The notes: generated from the letters alone by a model not told the origin. Numbered from the stretch's first letter, positions 1 through 9,080 are shown. The stretch: DNA of 43,142 bases from Xenorhabdus khoisanae (GCF_001037465.1 NZ_LFCV01000073.1:1-43142); one strand, 5' to 3'. Program-made: numbers and translations.

Positions 1-47
1 ATATTGTCGTAAGAAATGCTGTAGGGAAACATGTTATAGGGAAAAGC

Positions 48-92
48 GTAGTAGATAAAAATGTAGTAGATAAAAATGTAGTAGATAAAAAT
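48..92. repeat. Tandem repeat, 3 copies of a 15-bp unit
   Basis: Three identical copies of GTAGTAGATAAAAAT lie head to tail, followed by a partial fourth (GTAGT). They sit in the gene-free stretch ahead of pdhR. Positions 1-451 hold no recognisable gene; apart from this repeat I see only AT-rich sequence. One of several similar-length tandem duplications in the window. Confidence 0.9.
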
Positions 93-451
93 GTAGTGTA
101 GGCCAATGATGCATTGGTTTTAAAGTCATCCATTCTATTTTGGATATGTTGATTGATTTATGTACTTTTACGTAAGCCAGTGTTCGTTGACTATTTTTAA
201 ATTGAATTTTAATTCGTTTTTATTGAATTTTTATCAAATTATTTTGATGCTATAACGCTTCAGTTTGCCTATTTATTACGTTTAAAAAACGTTAAATTAT
301 CCTAAATTTTCCCGCCTTAAAATCCCTTTTGGTTATAATTTTCTAATAAAATTTAAAATAATTTGTTAAAATTTGCAGATTTTTATGATTTAGCTCAAGG
401 TCTTTATAGACAGCTAGTGAATACTTTGTTACTTTAAGACCCTGTATTTAA

Positions 452-468
452 AATTGGTATTACCAATT
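452..468. promoter_or_regulatory. PdhR operator
   Basis: AATTGGTATTACCAATT is a perfect inverted repeat with 7-bp arms and a 3-bp spacer. It matches the known PdhR box (ATTGGTnnnACCAAT). It lies about 144 bp before the pdhR start, so it should mediate pyruvate-sensitive autorepression of pdhR-aceEF-lpd, as in E. coli. I could not assign -10/-35 elements with confidence. Confidence 0.9.
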
Positions 469-535
469 GACTTTGTCCTCATTAGTCAGGGCTCAGTTAC
501 TGAGGTTTAGTGACTAAGATTGAGTTAGCTAGGGC

Positions 536-567
536 ATGGTTTTAAAGCAACATGGTTTTAAAGCAAC
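536..567. repeat. Tandem duplication, 2 copies of a 16-bp unit
   Basis: ATGGTTTTAAAGCAAC occurs twice back to back (536-551, 552-567) in the pdhR leader. Each copy carries an in-frame-looking ATG; the second opens an upstream extension of the pdhR frame that homologues do not have. The duplication ends about 45 bp before the chosen pdhR start. Confidence 0.9.
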
Positions 568-611
568 ACAGTCCGAAGCAACATTTACTCATTGAATGGC
601 TGACAGCAGAT

Positions 612-1376
612 ATGGCCTATAGCAAGATTCGCCAACCAAAGTTATCAGATGTGATTGAGCAGCGTCTTGAACAGCTCATTCTTGAAGGCTCGCTACGCCC
701 GGGAGAAAAGCTGCTGCCTGAACGTGAACTGGCTAAGCAGTTTGAAGTATCACGTCCTTCTTTGCGCGAAGCCATTCAAAAACTGGAAGCCAAAGGCTTT
801 CTTTTCCGTCGTCAAGGGGGAGGAACTTTCGTACAGGATAGTCTGTGGCAAAGTTTCAGCGACCCGCTTGTCCAACTTATTGCAGAGAATCAAGAATCCC
901 AGTTCGATCTTCTGGAAGCGCGTCATGCGTTAGAGGGTATTGCGGCTTATTATGCAGCCCTTAGGGGAACCGATGAAGATTTCAAACGCATTGAGCAGAG
1001 CCACCTTGCTATTCAAGAAGCCCAACAAAGTGGGGATGTGGATGCGGAATCTGATGCTGTCCTGCAATATCAGCTTGTTGTCACGGAAGCTGCCCATAAC
1101 GTGGTATTGCTGCATTTATTGCGCTGTATGATCCCAATGTTACAACAAAATATCAGACGCAATTTTGAATTCATCTATACCCGCAAGGAAATGTTGGCAG
1201 CCGTTAGTGGCCACAGGGCTGAGATTTTTAGCTCTATTATGGCGAGAGAGCCGGAGAAAGCCCGAGAGGCTTCTCATCGCCATTTGGCCTTTATTGAAGA
1301 AGTTTTATTGGATCTGACTCGTGAACATACTCGCCGTGAGCGTTCATTGAGGCGGCTCCAGCAACATCAGGAATAA
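612..1376 (+). CDS. pdhR: Pyruvate dehydrogenase complex repressor PdhR
   Basis: GntR/FadR-family repressor that senses pyruvate and controls the pyruvate dehydrogenase operon. The winged-helix DNA-binding domain covers roughly residues 9-75 ([20 protein letters not shown], then an [10 protein letters not shown] wing). The FCD ligand domain follows, with [14 protein letters not shown] and the histidine-rich [16 protein letters not shown] and [11 protein letters not shown] segments. The start at 612 gives [11 protein letters not shown] and 254 residues, the E. coli length. The same frame is open 20 codons further up to 552, but that part lies in a tandem duplication and has no family counterpart. 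The ribosome-binding site is weak at either start. aceE follows after 240 bp on the same strand. Confidence 0.96.
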   Translation: MAYSKIRQPKLSDVIEQRLEQLILEGSLRPGEKLLPERELAKQFEVSRPSLREAIQKLEAKGFLFRRQGGGTFVQDSLWQSFSDPLVQLIAENQESQFDLLEARHALEGIAAYYAALRGTDEDFKRIEQSHLAIQEAQQSGDVDAESDAVLQYQLVVTEAAHNVVLLHLLRCMIPMLQQNIRRNFEFIYTRKEMLAAVSGHRAEIFSSIMAREPEKAREASHRHLAFIEEVLLDLTREHTRRERSLRRLQQHQE

Positions 1377-1440
1377 GAGCCTGTCCCTTGGGGCGTCATT
1401 GACAAATCAAATTCCCGAATGGGGTAGGTTCTAAACTTGA

Positions 1441-1576
1441 CTGTACAGATCCTGACTGCTGCGTTTGTACAGTTCATCAACTCTTTATCCAAGAGTTTTA
1501 GCGGCAACATATAGCAGGGCCTATCTTCCGGTCGTAACAGGCAGTTAGTCAAAAGGTATGACCAGAAGATAGGCTC
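1441..1576 (+). other. Three successive stem-loops in the aceE leader
   Basis: Between pdhR and aceE three inverted repeats follow one another: CTGTACA/TGTACAG (1441-1447 with 1466-1472), AACTCTT/AAGAGTT (1479-1485 with 1491-1497), and a 17-bp imperfect stem (1517-1533 with 1560-1576; one G:U, one mismatch, 26-nt loop). The last ends 40 nt before the aceE start. None has a U-tract, so they look more like RNA-processing or stabilising structures, or a small palindromic repeat, than terminators. Confidence 0.6.
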
Positions 1577-1616
1577 CGACAACCATTAGAAATAGATAAC
1601 AGATAAGGAATACACC

Positions 1617-4280
1617 ATGTCAGATATTTTGAAAAATGACGTGGATCCGATCGAAACTCGCGATTGGTTACAGGCGATCGAATCGGTCATCCGTGAAGAA
1701 GGTGTTGAGCGTGCTCAGTTCCTGATTGATCAGGTTTTGAATGGAGCTCGTAAAGGTGGCGTTAACGTTGCTGCGGGTGCTGCAAGCCGTGATTATATCA
1801 ACACTATTCCTGTTGAGGATGAGCCTGCTTACCCTGGCAACATGGATTTGGAGCGCCGTATCCGCTCTGCTATTCGCTGGAATGCCGTAATGACCGTTCT
1901 GCGTGCATCCAAAAAAGATCTGGAGCTGGGTGGTCACATGGCTTCATTCCAGTCTTCTGCTACTGTTTATGACGTGTGTTTCAACCACTTCTTCCGCGCT
2001 CGTAACGAAAATGATGGCGGTGACTTGGTTTACTTCCAGGGCCACATTTCTCCGGGCGTTTACGCACGTGCATTCCTTGAAGGTCGTCTGACTGAAGAGC
2101 AGATGAATAACTTCCGTCAGGAAATCGGCGGTAATGGTCTGTCTTCTTACCCGCATCCTAAACTGATGCCTGATTTCTGGCAGTTCCCGACTGTTTCGAT
2201 GGGTCTGGGGCCAATTTCCGCTATTTATCAAGCGAAATTCCTGAAATATCTGGAACACCGTGGTCTGAAAGATACCTCTAAACAAACCGTTTACGCTTTC
2301 TTGGGCGACGGTGAAATGGATGAGCCAGAATCTAAAGGTGCGATCACTATCGCAACTCGTGAAAAACTGGATAACCTGGTATTCGTCATCAACTGTAACT
2401 TGCAGCGTCTGGATGGCCCGGTAACAGGTAACGGCAAAATCGTTAACGAACTGGAAGGCATCTTCGACGGCGCTGGCTGGCAGGTACTGAAAGTCCTGTG
2501 GGGCGAGCGTTGGGATGCACTGCTGCGTAAAGATACCAGCGGTAAACTGGTTCAATTGATGAACGAAACTCTGGACGGCGACTATCAGACATTCAAGTCT
2601 AAAAATGGTGCTTATGTTCGTGAGCACTTCTTCGGTCGTTACCCAGAAACTGCTGCATTGGTCAAAGATATGACTGATGATGAAATCTGGGCTCTGAACC
2701 GTGGTGGTCACGATCCTAAGAAAGTTTACGCTGCACTGAAAAAAGCGCAGGAAACTACAGGTAAACCAACTGTAATCCTGGCTCAGACCGTCAAAGGTTA
2801 CGGTATGGGCGATACCGCTGAAGGTAAAAACATTGCTCACCAGGTTAAGAAAATGAACATGGACGGCGTCCGTCAGTTCCGTGATCGTTTCAATATTTCT
2901 GTATCTGACGAGCAAATTGAAAATCTGCCATACGTGACTTTCGACAAAGACTCAGAAGAATCCAAATATCTGCATGAGCGTCGTAATTCACTGGGTGGTT
3001 ACCTGCCAAGCCGTCGTGTTAACTTCGACGAAAAACTGGAAATCCCAGCTCTGGAAGACTTCAGCTCTCTGCTGGAAGAACAATCCAAAGAAATTTCTAC
3101 CACCATCGCTTTTGTTCGTGCACTGAACATCATGCTGAAGAACAAGTCTATCAAAGATCGTCTGGTTCCAATCATTGCTGATGAAGCACGTACTTTTGGT
3201 ATGGAAGGTCTGTTCCGTCAAATCGGTATCTACAGCCCGAATGGTCAGCAGTATACTCCGCAAGACCGTGAGCAGGTTGCATACTATAAAGAAGACGCTA
3301 AAGGTCAGATCCTGCAAGAAGGTATCAACGAACTGGGCGCTGCTTCATCTTGGCTGGCTGCTGCAACTTCTTACAGCACCAACAACCTGCCAATGATCCC
3401 GTTCTACATCTACTACTCCATGTTCGGATTCCAGCGTATCGGTGATCTGTGCTGGGCGGCTGGTGACCAGCAGGCTCGTGGTTTCTTGGTCGGTGGTACT
3501 TCTGGCCGTACGACTCTGAACGGTGAAGGTTTGCAGCATGAAGATGGTCACAGCCATATTCAGTCTCTGACTATTCCTAACTGTATCTCTTACGATCCAT
3601 CATTCGCTTATGAAGTGGCTGTTATCATGCATGATGGCTTGGAGCGTATGTATGGTGAGAAGCAAGAGAACATCTATTACTACATCACTACTCTGAACGA
3701 AAACTACCAGATGCCGGCAATGCCTGCGGGTGTTGAGGAAGGTATCCGTAAGGGTATCTACAAGCTGGAAAGCTTGGAAGGCGCGAAAGGTAAAGTTCAG
3801 TTGTTAGGTTCTGGTTCTATTCTGCGTCATGTTCGTGAAGCAGCGCAGATCCTGTCTGATGAATACGGTATCGGTTCTGATGTATACAGCGTAACTTCCT
3901 TCACTGAACTGGCTCGTGATGGTCAGGATTGTGAACGTTGGAACATGCTGCACCCATCAGAAGAACCTCGCGTTCCTTACATTGCTCAGATCATGAACGA
4001 AGCACCGGCTATTGCTTCTACTGACTACATGAAACTGTTCGCAGAACAAGTACGTAACTTTGTTCCTGCAAGCGAATTCCGTGTATTGGGTACTGACGGT
4101 TTCGGTCGTTCTGACAGCCGTGAAAACCTGCGTCATCACTTTGAAGTTGATGCTTCTTACGTGGTTGTTGCGGCTCTGGGTGAATTGGCTAAACGTGGCG
4201 AAGTTGATGTGAAAGTGGTTGAAGAAGCCATCAAGAAATACAACATCAACCCTGAAAAAGCTAACCCACGTCTGGCATAA
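1617..4280 (+). CDS. aceE: Pyruvate dehydrogenase E1 component
   Basis: Homodimeric E1 of the cytoplasmic pyruvate dehydrogenase complex. It decarboxylates pyruvate with thiamine diphosphate and reductively acetylates the lipoyl groups of AceF. It has 887 residues, the same as E. coli AceE, and aligns end to end by eye. The ThDP/Mg motif GDGEMDEPE begins near residue 230 and ends with the asparagine-containing VINCNLQRLDG. The conserved active-site loop GKNIAHQVKKMN is near residue 400, and QHEDGHSH lies in the C-terminal half. An AAGGA ribosome-binding site precedes the ATG. aceF starts 13 bp downstream, consistent with co-transcription. Codon use looks highly optimised (CTG, CGT, GGT), as expected for an abundant enzyme. 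Confidence 0.99.
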   Translation: MSDILKNDVDPIETRDWLQAIESVIREEGVERAQFLIDQVLNGARKGGVNVAAGAASRDYINTIPVEDEPAYPGNMDLERRIRSAIRWNAVMTVLRASKKDLELGGHMASFQSSATVYDVCFNHFFRARNENDGGDLVYFQGHISPGVYARAFLEGRLTEEQMNNFRQEIGGNGLSSYPHPKLMPDFWQFPTVSMGLGPISAIYQAKFLKYLEHRGLKDTSKQTVYAFLGDGEMDEPESKGAITIATREKLDNLVFVINCNLQRLDGPVTGNGKIVNELEGIFDGAGWQVLKVLWGERWDALLRKDTSGKLVQLMNETLDGDYQTFKSKNGAYVREHFFGRYPETAALVKDMTDDEIWALNRGGHDPKKVYAALKKAQETTGKPTVILAQTVKGYGMGDTAEGKNIAHQVKKMNMDGVRQFRDRFNISVSDEQIENLPYVTFDKDSEESKYLHERRNSLGGYLPSRRVNFDEKLEIPALEDFSSLLEEQSKEISTTIAFVRALNIMLKNKSIKDRLVPIIADEARTFGMEGLFRQIGIYSPNGQQYTPQDREQVAYYKEDAKGQILQEGINELGAASSWLAAATSYSTNNLPMIPFYIYYSMFGFQRIGDLCWAAGDQQARGFLVGGTSGRTTLNGEGLQHEDGHSHIQSLTIPNCISYDPSFAYEVAVIMHDGLERMYGEKQENIYYYITTLNENYQMPAMPAGVEEGIRKGIYKLESLEGAKGKVQLLGSGSILRHVREAAQILSDEYGIGSDVYSVTSFTELARDGQDCERWNMLHPSEEPRVPYIAQIMNEAPAIASTDYMKLFAEQVRNFVPASEFRVLGTDGFGRSDSRENLRHHFEVDASYVVVAALGELAKRGEVDVKVVEEAIKKYNINPEKANPRLA

Positions 4281-4293
4281 GAGGTAAAGATTA

Positions 4294-6156
4294 ATGTCTA
4301 TTGAAATTAACGTACCTGATATTGGTGCAGATGAAGTTGAAGTTACCGAGATTCTGGTAAACGTAGGTGACACGGTAGAAGCAGAGCAGTCACTGATCAC
4401 TGTTGAAGGTGACAAGGCTTCCATGGAAGTCCCATCACCACAGGCAGGTGTAGTTAAAGAAATCAAAATTGTGGTTGGCGATAAAGTCGAAACCGGCAAA
4501 CTGATCATGATTTTTGAATCCGCAAATGGTGCAGCAGTTGCTGTACCTGCGCAGCAGGAAGCAGCAGCTCCGGCTGCGGCGCCAGCAGCGGTTGAAAGCA
4601 AAGAAGTGAATGTACCTGATATCGGTGGTGACGAAGTTGAAGTTACCGAAATCATGGTAAAAGTCGGTGATACCATCACTGAAGAACAGTCTCTGATCAC
4701 TGTCGAAGGTGACAAGGCGTCTATGGAAGTTCCTGCGCCATTCGCGGGTACGGTGAAAGAGATCAAAATTGCCGCTGGCGATAAAGTTAAAACTGGCTCT
4801 CTGATCATGGTATTCGAAGTTGCGGGTTCTGGTGCAGCACCTGCGCCAGCGGCGGCTCCGGCAGCAGCGCCTGCGACATCTGCGGCGAAAGAAGTTAACG
4901 TACCAGATATCGGTGGTGATGAAGTTGAAGTTACCGAAATCATGGTAAAAGTCGGTGACACTATCTCTGAAGAACAGTCACTGATCACTGTTGAAGGTGA
5001 CAAGGCTTCTATGGAAGTTCCTGCACCATTCGCGGGTACGGTGAAAGAGATCAAGATTGCGACTGGCGATAAAGTCAAAACTGGTTCTCTGATCATGGTA
5101 TTCGAAGTTGCAGGTGCAGCACCTGCGGCAGCGCCAGCAGCGGCTCCGGCTCCAGCGGCTGAATCTGCGAAAGCAGCACCAGCTCCAGCAGCAAGCAAGC
5201 CAGCAGAAGGCAAAAACGAATTTGCAGAAAATGACGCTTATGTTCATGCAACTCCAGTGATCCGTCGTCTGGCGCGTGAATTTGGCGTAAATCTGGCTAA
5301 AGTTAAAGGTACAGGCCGTAAAGGTCGCATCCTGCGCGAAGACGTTCAGGCTTATGTGAAAGATGCGATTAAACGCGCAGAAGCTGCACCTGCTGCTGCG
5401 GGTGGTGGCCTGCCAGGTATGCTGCCTTGGCCGAAAGTTGATTTCAGCAAGTTTGGTGAAATCGAAGAAGTAGAAATGAGCCGTATCCAGAAAATCTCCG
5501 GTGCTAACCTGAGCCGTAACTGGGTCATGATCCCTCACGTTAACCTGTTTGATGAAGCGGATATCACTGAAGTTGAAGAATTCCGTAAACAGCAGAACAA
5601 AGAAGCTGAGAAGAAACAGCTGGGCGTGAAGATCACTCCGCTGGTATTCGTCATGAAAGCAGCTGCGAAAGCACTGGAAGCAATGCCTCGCTTTAACAGC
5701 TCCATTTCTGAAGATGGCCAAAAGCTGATCCTGAAAAAATATGTCAACATCGGTATTGCGGTTGATACACCTAATGGTCTGGTTGTGCCAGTATTCAAAG
5801 ATGTCAATAAGAAAGGCATCATGGAACTGTCAAGAGAACTGGCTGAAGTCTCCAAGAAAGCACGTGCTGGTAAGCTGACTGCTTCCGATATGCAAGGTGG
5901 CTGCTTCACCATCTCCAGCCTGGGTGGTATCGGTACTACCGGTTTTGCACCAATTGTGAATGCACCAGAAGTGGCCATCATGGGTCTGTCTCGTTCTTCC
6001 ATGAAACCTGTCTGGAATGGCAAGGAGTTCGTTCCTCGTCTGATTCTGCCTATGTCTCTGTCTTTCGACCACCGTGTGATTGACGGGGCAGATGGTGCGC
6101 GCTTCATCACTTATATTAATCAATTGATGAGCGACATCCGCCGTTTGGTGATGTAA
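4294..6156 (+). CDS. aceF: Dihydrolipoamide acetyltransferase (E2 of PDH)
   Basis: Core of the PDH complex; it transfers acetyl groups from lipoyl lysines to CoA. There are three N-terminal lipoyl domains, each with a GDKASMEVP motif, and predicted lipoylated lysines at K41, K141 and K237. Ala/Pro-rich flexible linkers separate them. A peripheral subunit-binding domain follows ([23 protein letters not shown], about residues 313-335). The catalytic domain ends with the CoA-acetyltransferase motif [14 protein letters not shown]. It has 620 residues against about 630 in E. coli; the difference appears to lie in the linkers. Lipoyl domains 2 and 3 are almost identical at DNA level. It starts 13 bp after aceE with GAGGT upstream. 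Confidence 0.98.
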   Translation: MSIEINVPDIGADEVEVTEILVNVGDTVEAEQSLITVEGDKASMEVPSPQAGVVKEIKIVVGDKVETGKLIMIFESANGAAVAVPAQQEAAAPAAAPAAVESKEVNVPDIGGDEVEVTEIMVKVGDTITEEQSLITVEGDKASMEVPAPFAGTVKEIKIAAGDKVKTGSLIMVFEVAGSGAAPAPAAAPAAAPATSAAKEVNVPDIGGDEVEVTEIMVKVGDTISEEQSLITVEGDKASMEVPAPFAGTVKEIKIATGDKVKTGSLIMVFEVAGAAPAAAPAAAPAPAAESAKAAPAPAASKPAEGKNEFAENDAYVHATPVIRRLAREFGVNLAKVKGTGRKGRILREDVQAYVKDAIKRAEAAPAAAGGGLPGMLPWPKVDFSKFGEIEEVEMSRIQKISGANLSRNWVMIPHVNLFDEADITEVEEFRKQQNKEAEKKQLGVKITPLVFVMKAAAKALEAMPRFNSSISEDGQKLILKKYVNIGIAVDTPNGLVVPVFKDVNKKGIMELSRELAEVSKKARAGKLTASDMQGGCFTISSLGGIGTTGFAPIVNAPEVAIMGLSRSSMKPVWNGKEFVPRLILPMSLSFDHRVIDGADGARFITYINQLMSDIRRLVM

Positions 6157-6161
6157 TGCAA

Positions 6162-6182
6162 AGGCCGGTGAATAACCGGCCT
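6162..6182 (+). terminator. Hairpin after aceF, attenuator-like
   Basis: AGGCCGGT and ACCGGCCT form a perfect 8-bp stem around a GAATA loop, starting 5 nt after the aceF stop. No T-run follows (AATAATGA). It is probably a weak terminator or an mRNA 3'-end stabiliser between aceEF and lpd, which in E. coli has an additional promoter of its own. Confidence 0.6.
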
Positions 6183-6194
6183 AATAATGACTAG

Positions 6195-6244
6195 CGTGAC
6201 AGATATTTTCTCCTTGCATCTGGCAGGTTGAGATTTCTGTCACG
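6195..6244. promoter_or_regulatory. Inverted repeat in the lpd upstream region
   Basis: CGTGACAGA (6195-6203) and TCTGTCACG (6236-6244) are perfect inverted copies 32 bp apart, about 115 bp before lpd. lpd is known to have its own promoter in E. coli because it also serves 2-oxoglutarate dehydrogenase and glycine cleavage. These arms may be a binding site or an RNA stem; I cannot name the regulator. Confidence 0.4.
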
Positions 6245-6359
6245 TTAACGCGCTTTTCAGGTTATTTACAATTCTGTAAACTGCTCGCGGTGTGTACGTC
6301 CCGGTGGAATATGGTTTTTTTTTCGTCTGACCCGCCGGACAAACAATTAAGAGGTCATG

Positions 6360-7787
6360 ATGAGTACTGAAATTAAAGCCCAGGTAGTGGTGCTTGGAGC
6401 AGGCCCTGCTGGGTATTCTGCTGCTTTCCGTTGTGCAGACTTAGGTTTGGAAACTGTTCTGGTTGAACGTTATTCCACTCTGGGTGGTGTTTGCCTTAAC
6501 GTAGGTTGTATCCCATCCAAGGCGCTGCTTCATGTAGCAAAAGTGATTGAAGAAGCAAAAGCGCTGGCACAACACGGTATCGTGTTTGGTGAGCCACAAA
6601 CTGATATCGATAAGATCCGTCTCTGGAAAGAAAAAGTTATTTCCCAGCTGACAGGTGGTCTTGGCGGCATGGCTAAAGGCCGTAAAGTTAACGTTGTTAA
6701 CGGTGTTGGTAAATTTACAGGCGCTAACACTCTGGTAGTAGAAGGCGAGAACGGCGCAACAACGATTAATTTTGATAATGCCATTATCGCAGCGGGTTCA
6801 CGCCCAATTCAGCTGCCATTCATTCCACATGATGACCCTCGCGTATGGGATTCTACCGATGCACTGGAACTGAAAACTGTTCCGGGACGCCTGCTGGTCA
6901 TGGGCGGCGGTATTATCGGTCTGGAAATGGGTACTGTTTACCACGCTCTGGGTTCTCAGATCGACGTGGTTGAAATGTTCGATCAGGTAATTCCTGCTGC
7001 GGACAAAGACATTGTTAAAGTGTTCACTAAGCGTGTCAGCAAGAAATTCAACCTGATGCTGGAAACTAAAGTGACCGCAGTAGAAGCTAAAGAAGATGGC
7101 ATCTACGTAACAATGGAAGGTAAAAAAGCACCTGCTGAACCACAGCGTTATGATGCAGTTCTGGTTGCTATCGGTCGTGTACCAAACGGCAAGCTGCTGG
7201 ATGCTGGCAAAGCGGGCGTTGAAGTTGATGATCGCGGCTTTATCCATGTGGATAAACAAATGCGTACTAACGTACCTCACATCTTCGCTATCGGCGATAT
7301 CGTTGGTCAGCCAATGCTGGCACACAAAGGTGTTCACGAAGGTCACGTTGCTGCTGAAGTTATTTCTGGTAAGAAACATTACTTCGATCCAAAAGTTATC
7401 CCATCCATTGCTTACACTGAGCCAGAAGTGGCATGGGTTGGTCTGACTGAGAAAGAAGCGAAAGAAAAAGGCATCAGCTATGAAACCGCGACTTTCCCAT
7501 GGGCAGCATCTGGTCGTGCAATCGCATCTGACTGTTCAGATGGTATGACCAAGTTGATTTTCGATAAAGAAACTAACCGCATTATCGGTGGTGCTATTGT
7601 TGGTACTAACGGCGGTGAACTGCTGGGTGAAATCGGTCTGGCTATCGAAATGGGTTGTGATGCAGAAGATATCGCTCTGACTATTCACGCTCACCCGACA
7701 CTGTATGAATCAATCGGTATGGCTGCGGAAATTTACGAAGGCAGCATTACTGACTTGCCAAACCCTAAGGCAAAGAAAAAGAAGTAA
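6360..7787 (+). CDS. lpd: Dihydrolipoamide dehydrogenase (E3)
   Basis: FAD-dependent disulfide oxidoreductase that reoxidises dihydrolipoyl groups using NAD+. It is shared by PDH, 2-oxoglutarate dehydrogenase and the glycine cleavage system, whose other three subunits are encoded later in this window. The FAD-binding motif GAGPAGYSAAF starts near residue 13. The redox disulfide is GGVCLNVGCIPSK, the NAD-binding motif is GGGIIGLEMGTVY, the second FAD motif is FAIGDIVGQPMLAHKG, and the C-terminal active-site motif is HAHPTLYES. Two ATGs are adjacent (6357 and 6360). The AGAGG site has better spacing to 6360, which gives MSTEIKAQVVVLG and 475 residues, close to the 474 of E. coli. Confidence 0.99.
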   Translation: MSTEIKAQVVVLGAGPAGYSAAFRCADLGLETVLVERYSTLGGVCLNVGCIPSKALLHVAKVIEEAKALAQHGIVFGEPQTDIDKIRLWKEKVISQLTGGLGGMAKGRKVNVVNGVGKFTGANTLVVEGENGATTINFDNAIIAAGSRPIQLPFIPHDDPRVWDSTDALELKTVPGRLLVMGGGIIGLEMGTVYHALGSQIDVVEMFDQVIPAADKDIVKVFTKRVSKKFNLMLETKVTAVEAKEDGIYVTMEGKKAPAEPQRYDAVLVAIGRVPNGKLLDAGKAGVEVDDRGFIHVDKQMRTNVPHIFAIGDIVGQPMLAHKGVHEGHVAAEVISGKKHYFDPKVIPSIAYTEPEVAWVGLTEKEAKEKGISYETATFPWAASGRAIASDCSDGMTKLIFDKETNRIIGGAIVGTNGGELLGEIGLAIEMGCDAEDIALTIHAHPTLYESIGMAAEIYEGSITDLPNPKAKKKK

Positions 7788-7825
7788 CGCATTAGATTTT
7801 GCATTATTTCTACGGTGATAATAAG

Positions 7826-7850
7826 CGGCTTCCAAATCGGGAGCCGTTTT
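7826..7850 (+). terminator. Rho-independent terminator of lpd
   Basis: CGGCTTCC (7826-7833) pairs with GGGAGCCG (7839-7846), with one G:T wobble and an AAATC loop, followed by TTTTAATTTAA. It ends the pdh operon about 40 bp after lpd. Confidence 0.85.
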
Positions 7851-7891
7851 AATTTAATGGGTGATAAGGAAATAATAACTGCTGGTTACAT

Positions 7892-8581
7892 CTAGAGTAA
7901 ATGACACCTCCAACCTGAGTTAGATTGGTGAGGGCGGCTTGTGAGTTTATATTCTCCATTGACGTTATGCCATTTATTGTTATTGGTAGGTTTTAACTCC
8001 ATATGTTTTAAATTAAAAAAATTAGAATCAGAAGAATGAATAGGTACAAAGCCTAATTTTTGATAAAAAATCTCAGCCTCAAGTTCTGAATAAACTCTTA
8101 ATATTCCTTGATGGCCTAAGGCGAGAGAGATATTAACCACATGTCGGACAAGTAAACCACCATAACCATAACCGTTAGGGTAGGTTAATATGAATGCTAT
8201 TTGGTCAATGTTACTATCAGATATATTAGGCTTGGCAAGCATTAATATGATAATTCCAACCGTCCTATTTGTAACTGAACAGATAAAATGGCGATAGTTA
8301 TTTAAGCCTCCAGTAACATGTGCAGAGTTGAAGGTTCTTTTTATGGATTCACATGTATTGATAAATGTAGTGTGATGTCCACCTCCAAATATTATTTCCC
8401 TTATAGGTTTATACGAGTAGCTGGATTCATTTCGCTGTATTTCGTTAAGTGCAGATAGCATATCATTTTGATTAACTTCCTTAATTTTAGCCTGATATTT
8501 AGGGTAAAATTTCTCCGCCATAATAATTGCAGAATTATGGCCTGCGCCTACTGTAGCGTCATTTTCTTCTCTATTAAGCAT
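7892..8581 (-). CDS. Putative GNAT-fold N-acetyltransferase
   Basis: The 229-residue protein is not assignable to a named enzyme. Its central part resembles the acetyl-CoA-binding core of GNAT acetyltransferases: strand segments FICSVTNRTVGIIIL and IDQIAFILTYPNGY, a glycine-rich GYGYGGLLVRHVV in the position of motif A (about residues 136-148), then a Tyr/Phe-rich FYQKLGFVPIHS typical of motif B. The N-terminal ~80 residues and the Asn/Lys/Ser-rich C-terminus are unrecognised. An AAGGA site lies a few bases before the ATG. It stands alone on the minus strand between lpd and acnB, where E. coli has yacH. It is visibly more AT-rich than its neighbours, with many AAT/ATA/TTA codons, which suggests recent acquisition. 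The substrate is unknown. Confidence 0.7.
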   Translation of the reverse strand: MLNREENDATVGAGHNSAIIMAEKFYPKYQAKIKEVNQNDMLSALNEIQRNESSYSYKPIREIIFGGGHHTTFINTCESIKRTFNSAHVTGGLNNYRHFICSVTNRTVGIIILMLAKPNISDSNIDQIAFILTYPNGYGYGGLLVRHVVNISLALGHQGILRVYSELEAEIFYQKLGFVPIHSSDSNFFNLKHMELKPTNNNKWHNVNGEYKLTSRPHQSNSGWRCHLL

Positions 8582-8874
8582 AATAATATCCTTTTAAATG
8601 GTGTTAGCATCAGCTTTGGGGAAGCTTCTGGTTTTTGGGATAAAATATGAAGAATTACTTATTTATTGATATTGAAAATTTGTTGAATTGTGTACAGTGA
8701 TCAGAAATGCTGTTAAGAAAAAGATGAGTATGGAAAGTCAGTGCGTTCAGTAAAAATTCAGATGGAAATTAAAGTATTTTCGAGTCCCAATAGAAAAAAA
8801 TAGCATATCCGTCTATAAATACTCCTTTTAATGATATTTATCTAGAATTTTATCACTGTGCAATGTTGATTTTA

Positions 8875-8913
8875 TGTGAATGAATTAACATGTCATTCAA
8901 ATTTTGGTATGCT
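8875..8913 (+). promoter_or_regulatory. Probable acnB promoter with overlapping CRP-like site
   Basis: TTAACA (8885-8890) and TATGCT (8908-8913) are separated by exactly 17 bp and fit sigma-70 -35/-10 hexamers. TGTGA-N6-TAACA (8875-8890) resembles a CRP half-conserved site and overlaps the -35. acnB is CRP-activated in E. coli, which makes the assignment plausible. The implied leader is about 160 nt. Confidence 0.5.
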
Positions 8914-8998
8914 AAATGCCCGAAGCTGAGCATAATTATGATGTTATGCGAGCAAAATCCTCTGACCTGGCACCCTTGATGATTGTTTTAGAAGGTTA

Positions 8999-9024
8999 TT
9001 TTAGATGATCGTTTTGGATGATCG
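8999..9024. repeat. Tandem repeat, 2 copies of 13 bp
   Basis: TTTTAGATGATCG (8999-9011) is followed directly by TTTTGGATGATCG (9012-9024), 12 of 13 identical. It lies in the acnB leader, about 57 bp before the start codon. Confidence 0.8.
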
Positions 9025-9080
9025 TTACCGGGTGCAGACAGCCGGGTATATAAAATGACAATGAGAGCGAGGAGAAAGTC

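Larger units (their letters stand above)
8582..9080. other. Gene-free interval upstream of acnB
   Basis: About 500 bp of AT-rich DNA lie between the divergent GNAT-like gene and acnB. A 17-codon reading frame (8647-8700, starting MKNYLFIDIENLL) follows a GGGATAA sequence. It resembles the first strand of a PIN/NYN-like nuclease but stops at once, so it may be a gene remnant or chance. The rest carries the probable acnB promoter (8885-8913) and a 13-bp tandem repeat (8999-9024). No other gene is visible. Confidence 0.6.

Noticed and set aside
552..611. Upstream extension of pdhR by 20 codons
   Set aside because: It lies in a 16-bp tandem duplication and has no counterpart in PdhR; the 612 start gives the exact family length.
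1944..2915. 323-codon minus-strand frame inside aceE
   Set aside because: A shadow caused by the strong codon bias of aceE; no domain is recognisable.
3957..5213. Long open frame (418 codons) on the minus strand across the end of aceE and the start of aceF
   Set aside because: It is a mirror of the Ala/Pro- and Glu/Val-rich lipoyl repeats; the translation is low-complexity Ala/Ser/Thr, and aceE/aceF are certain on the plus strand.
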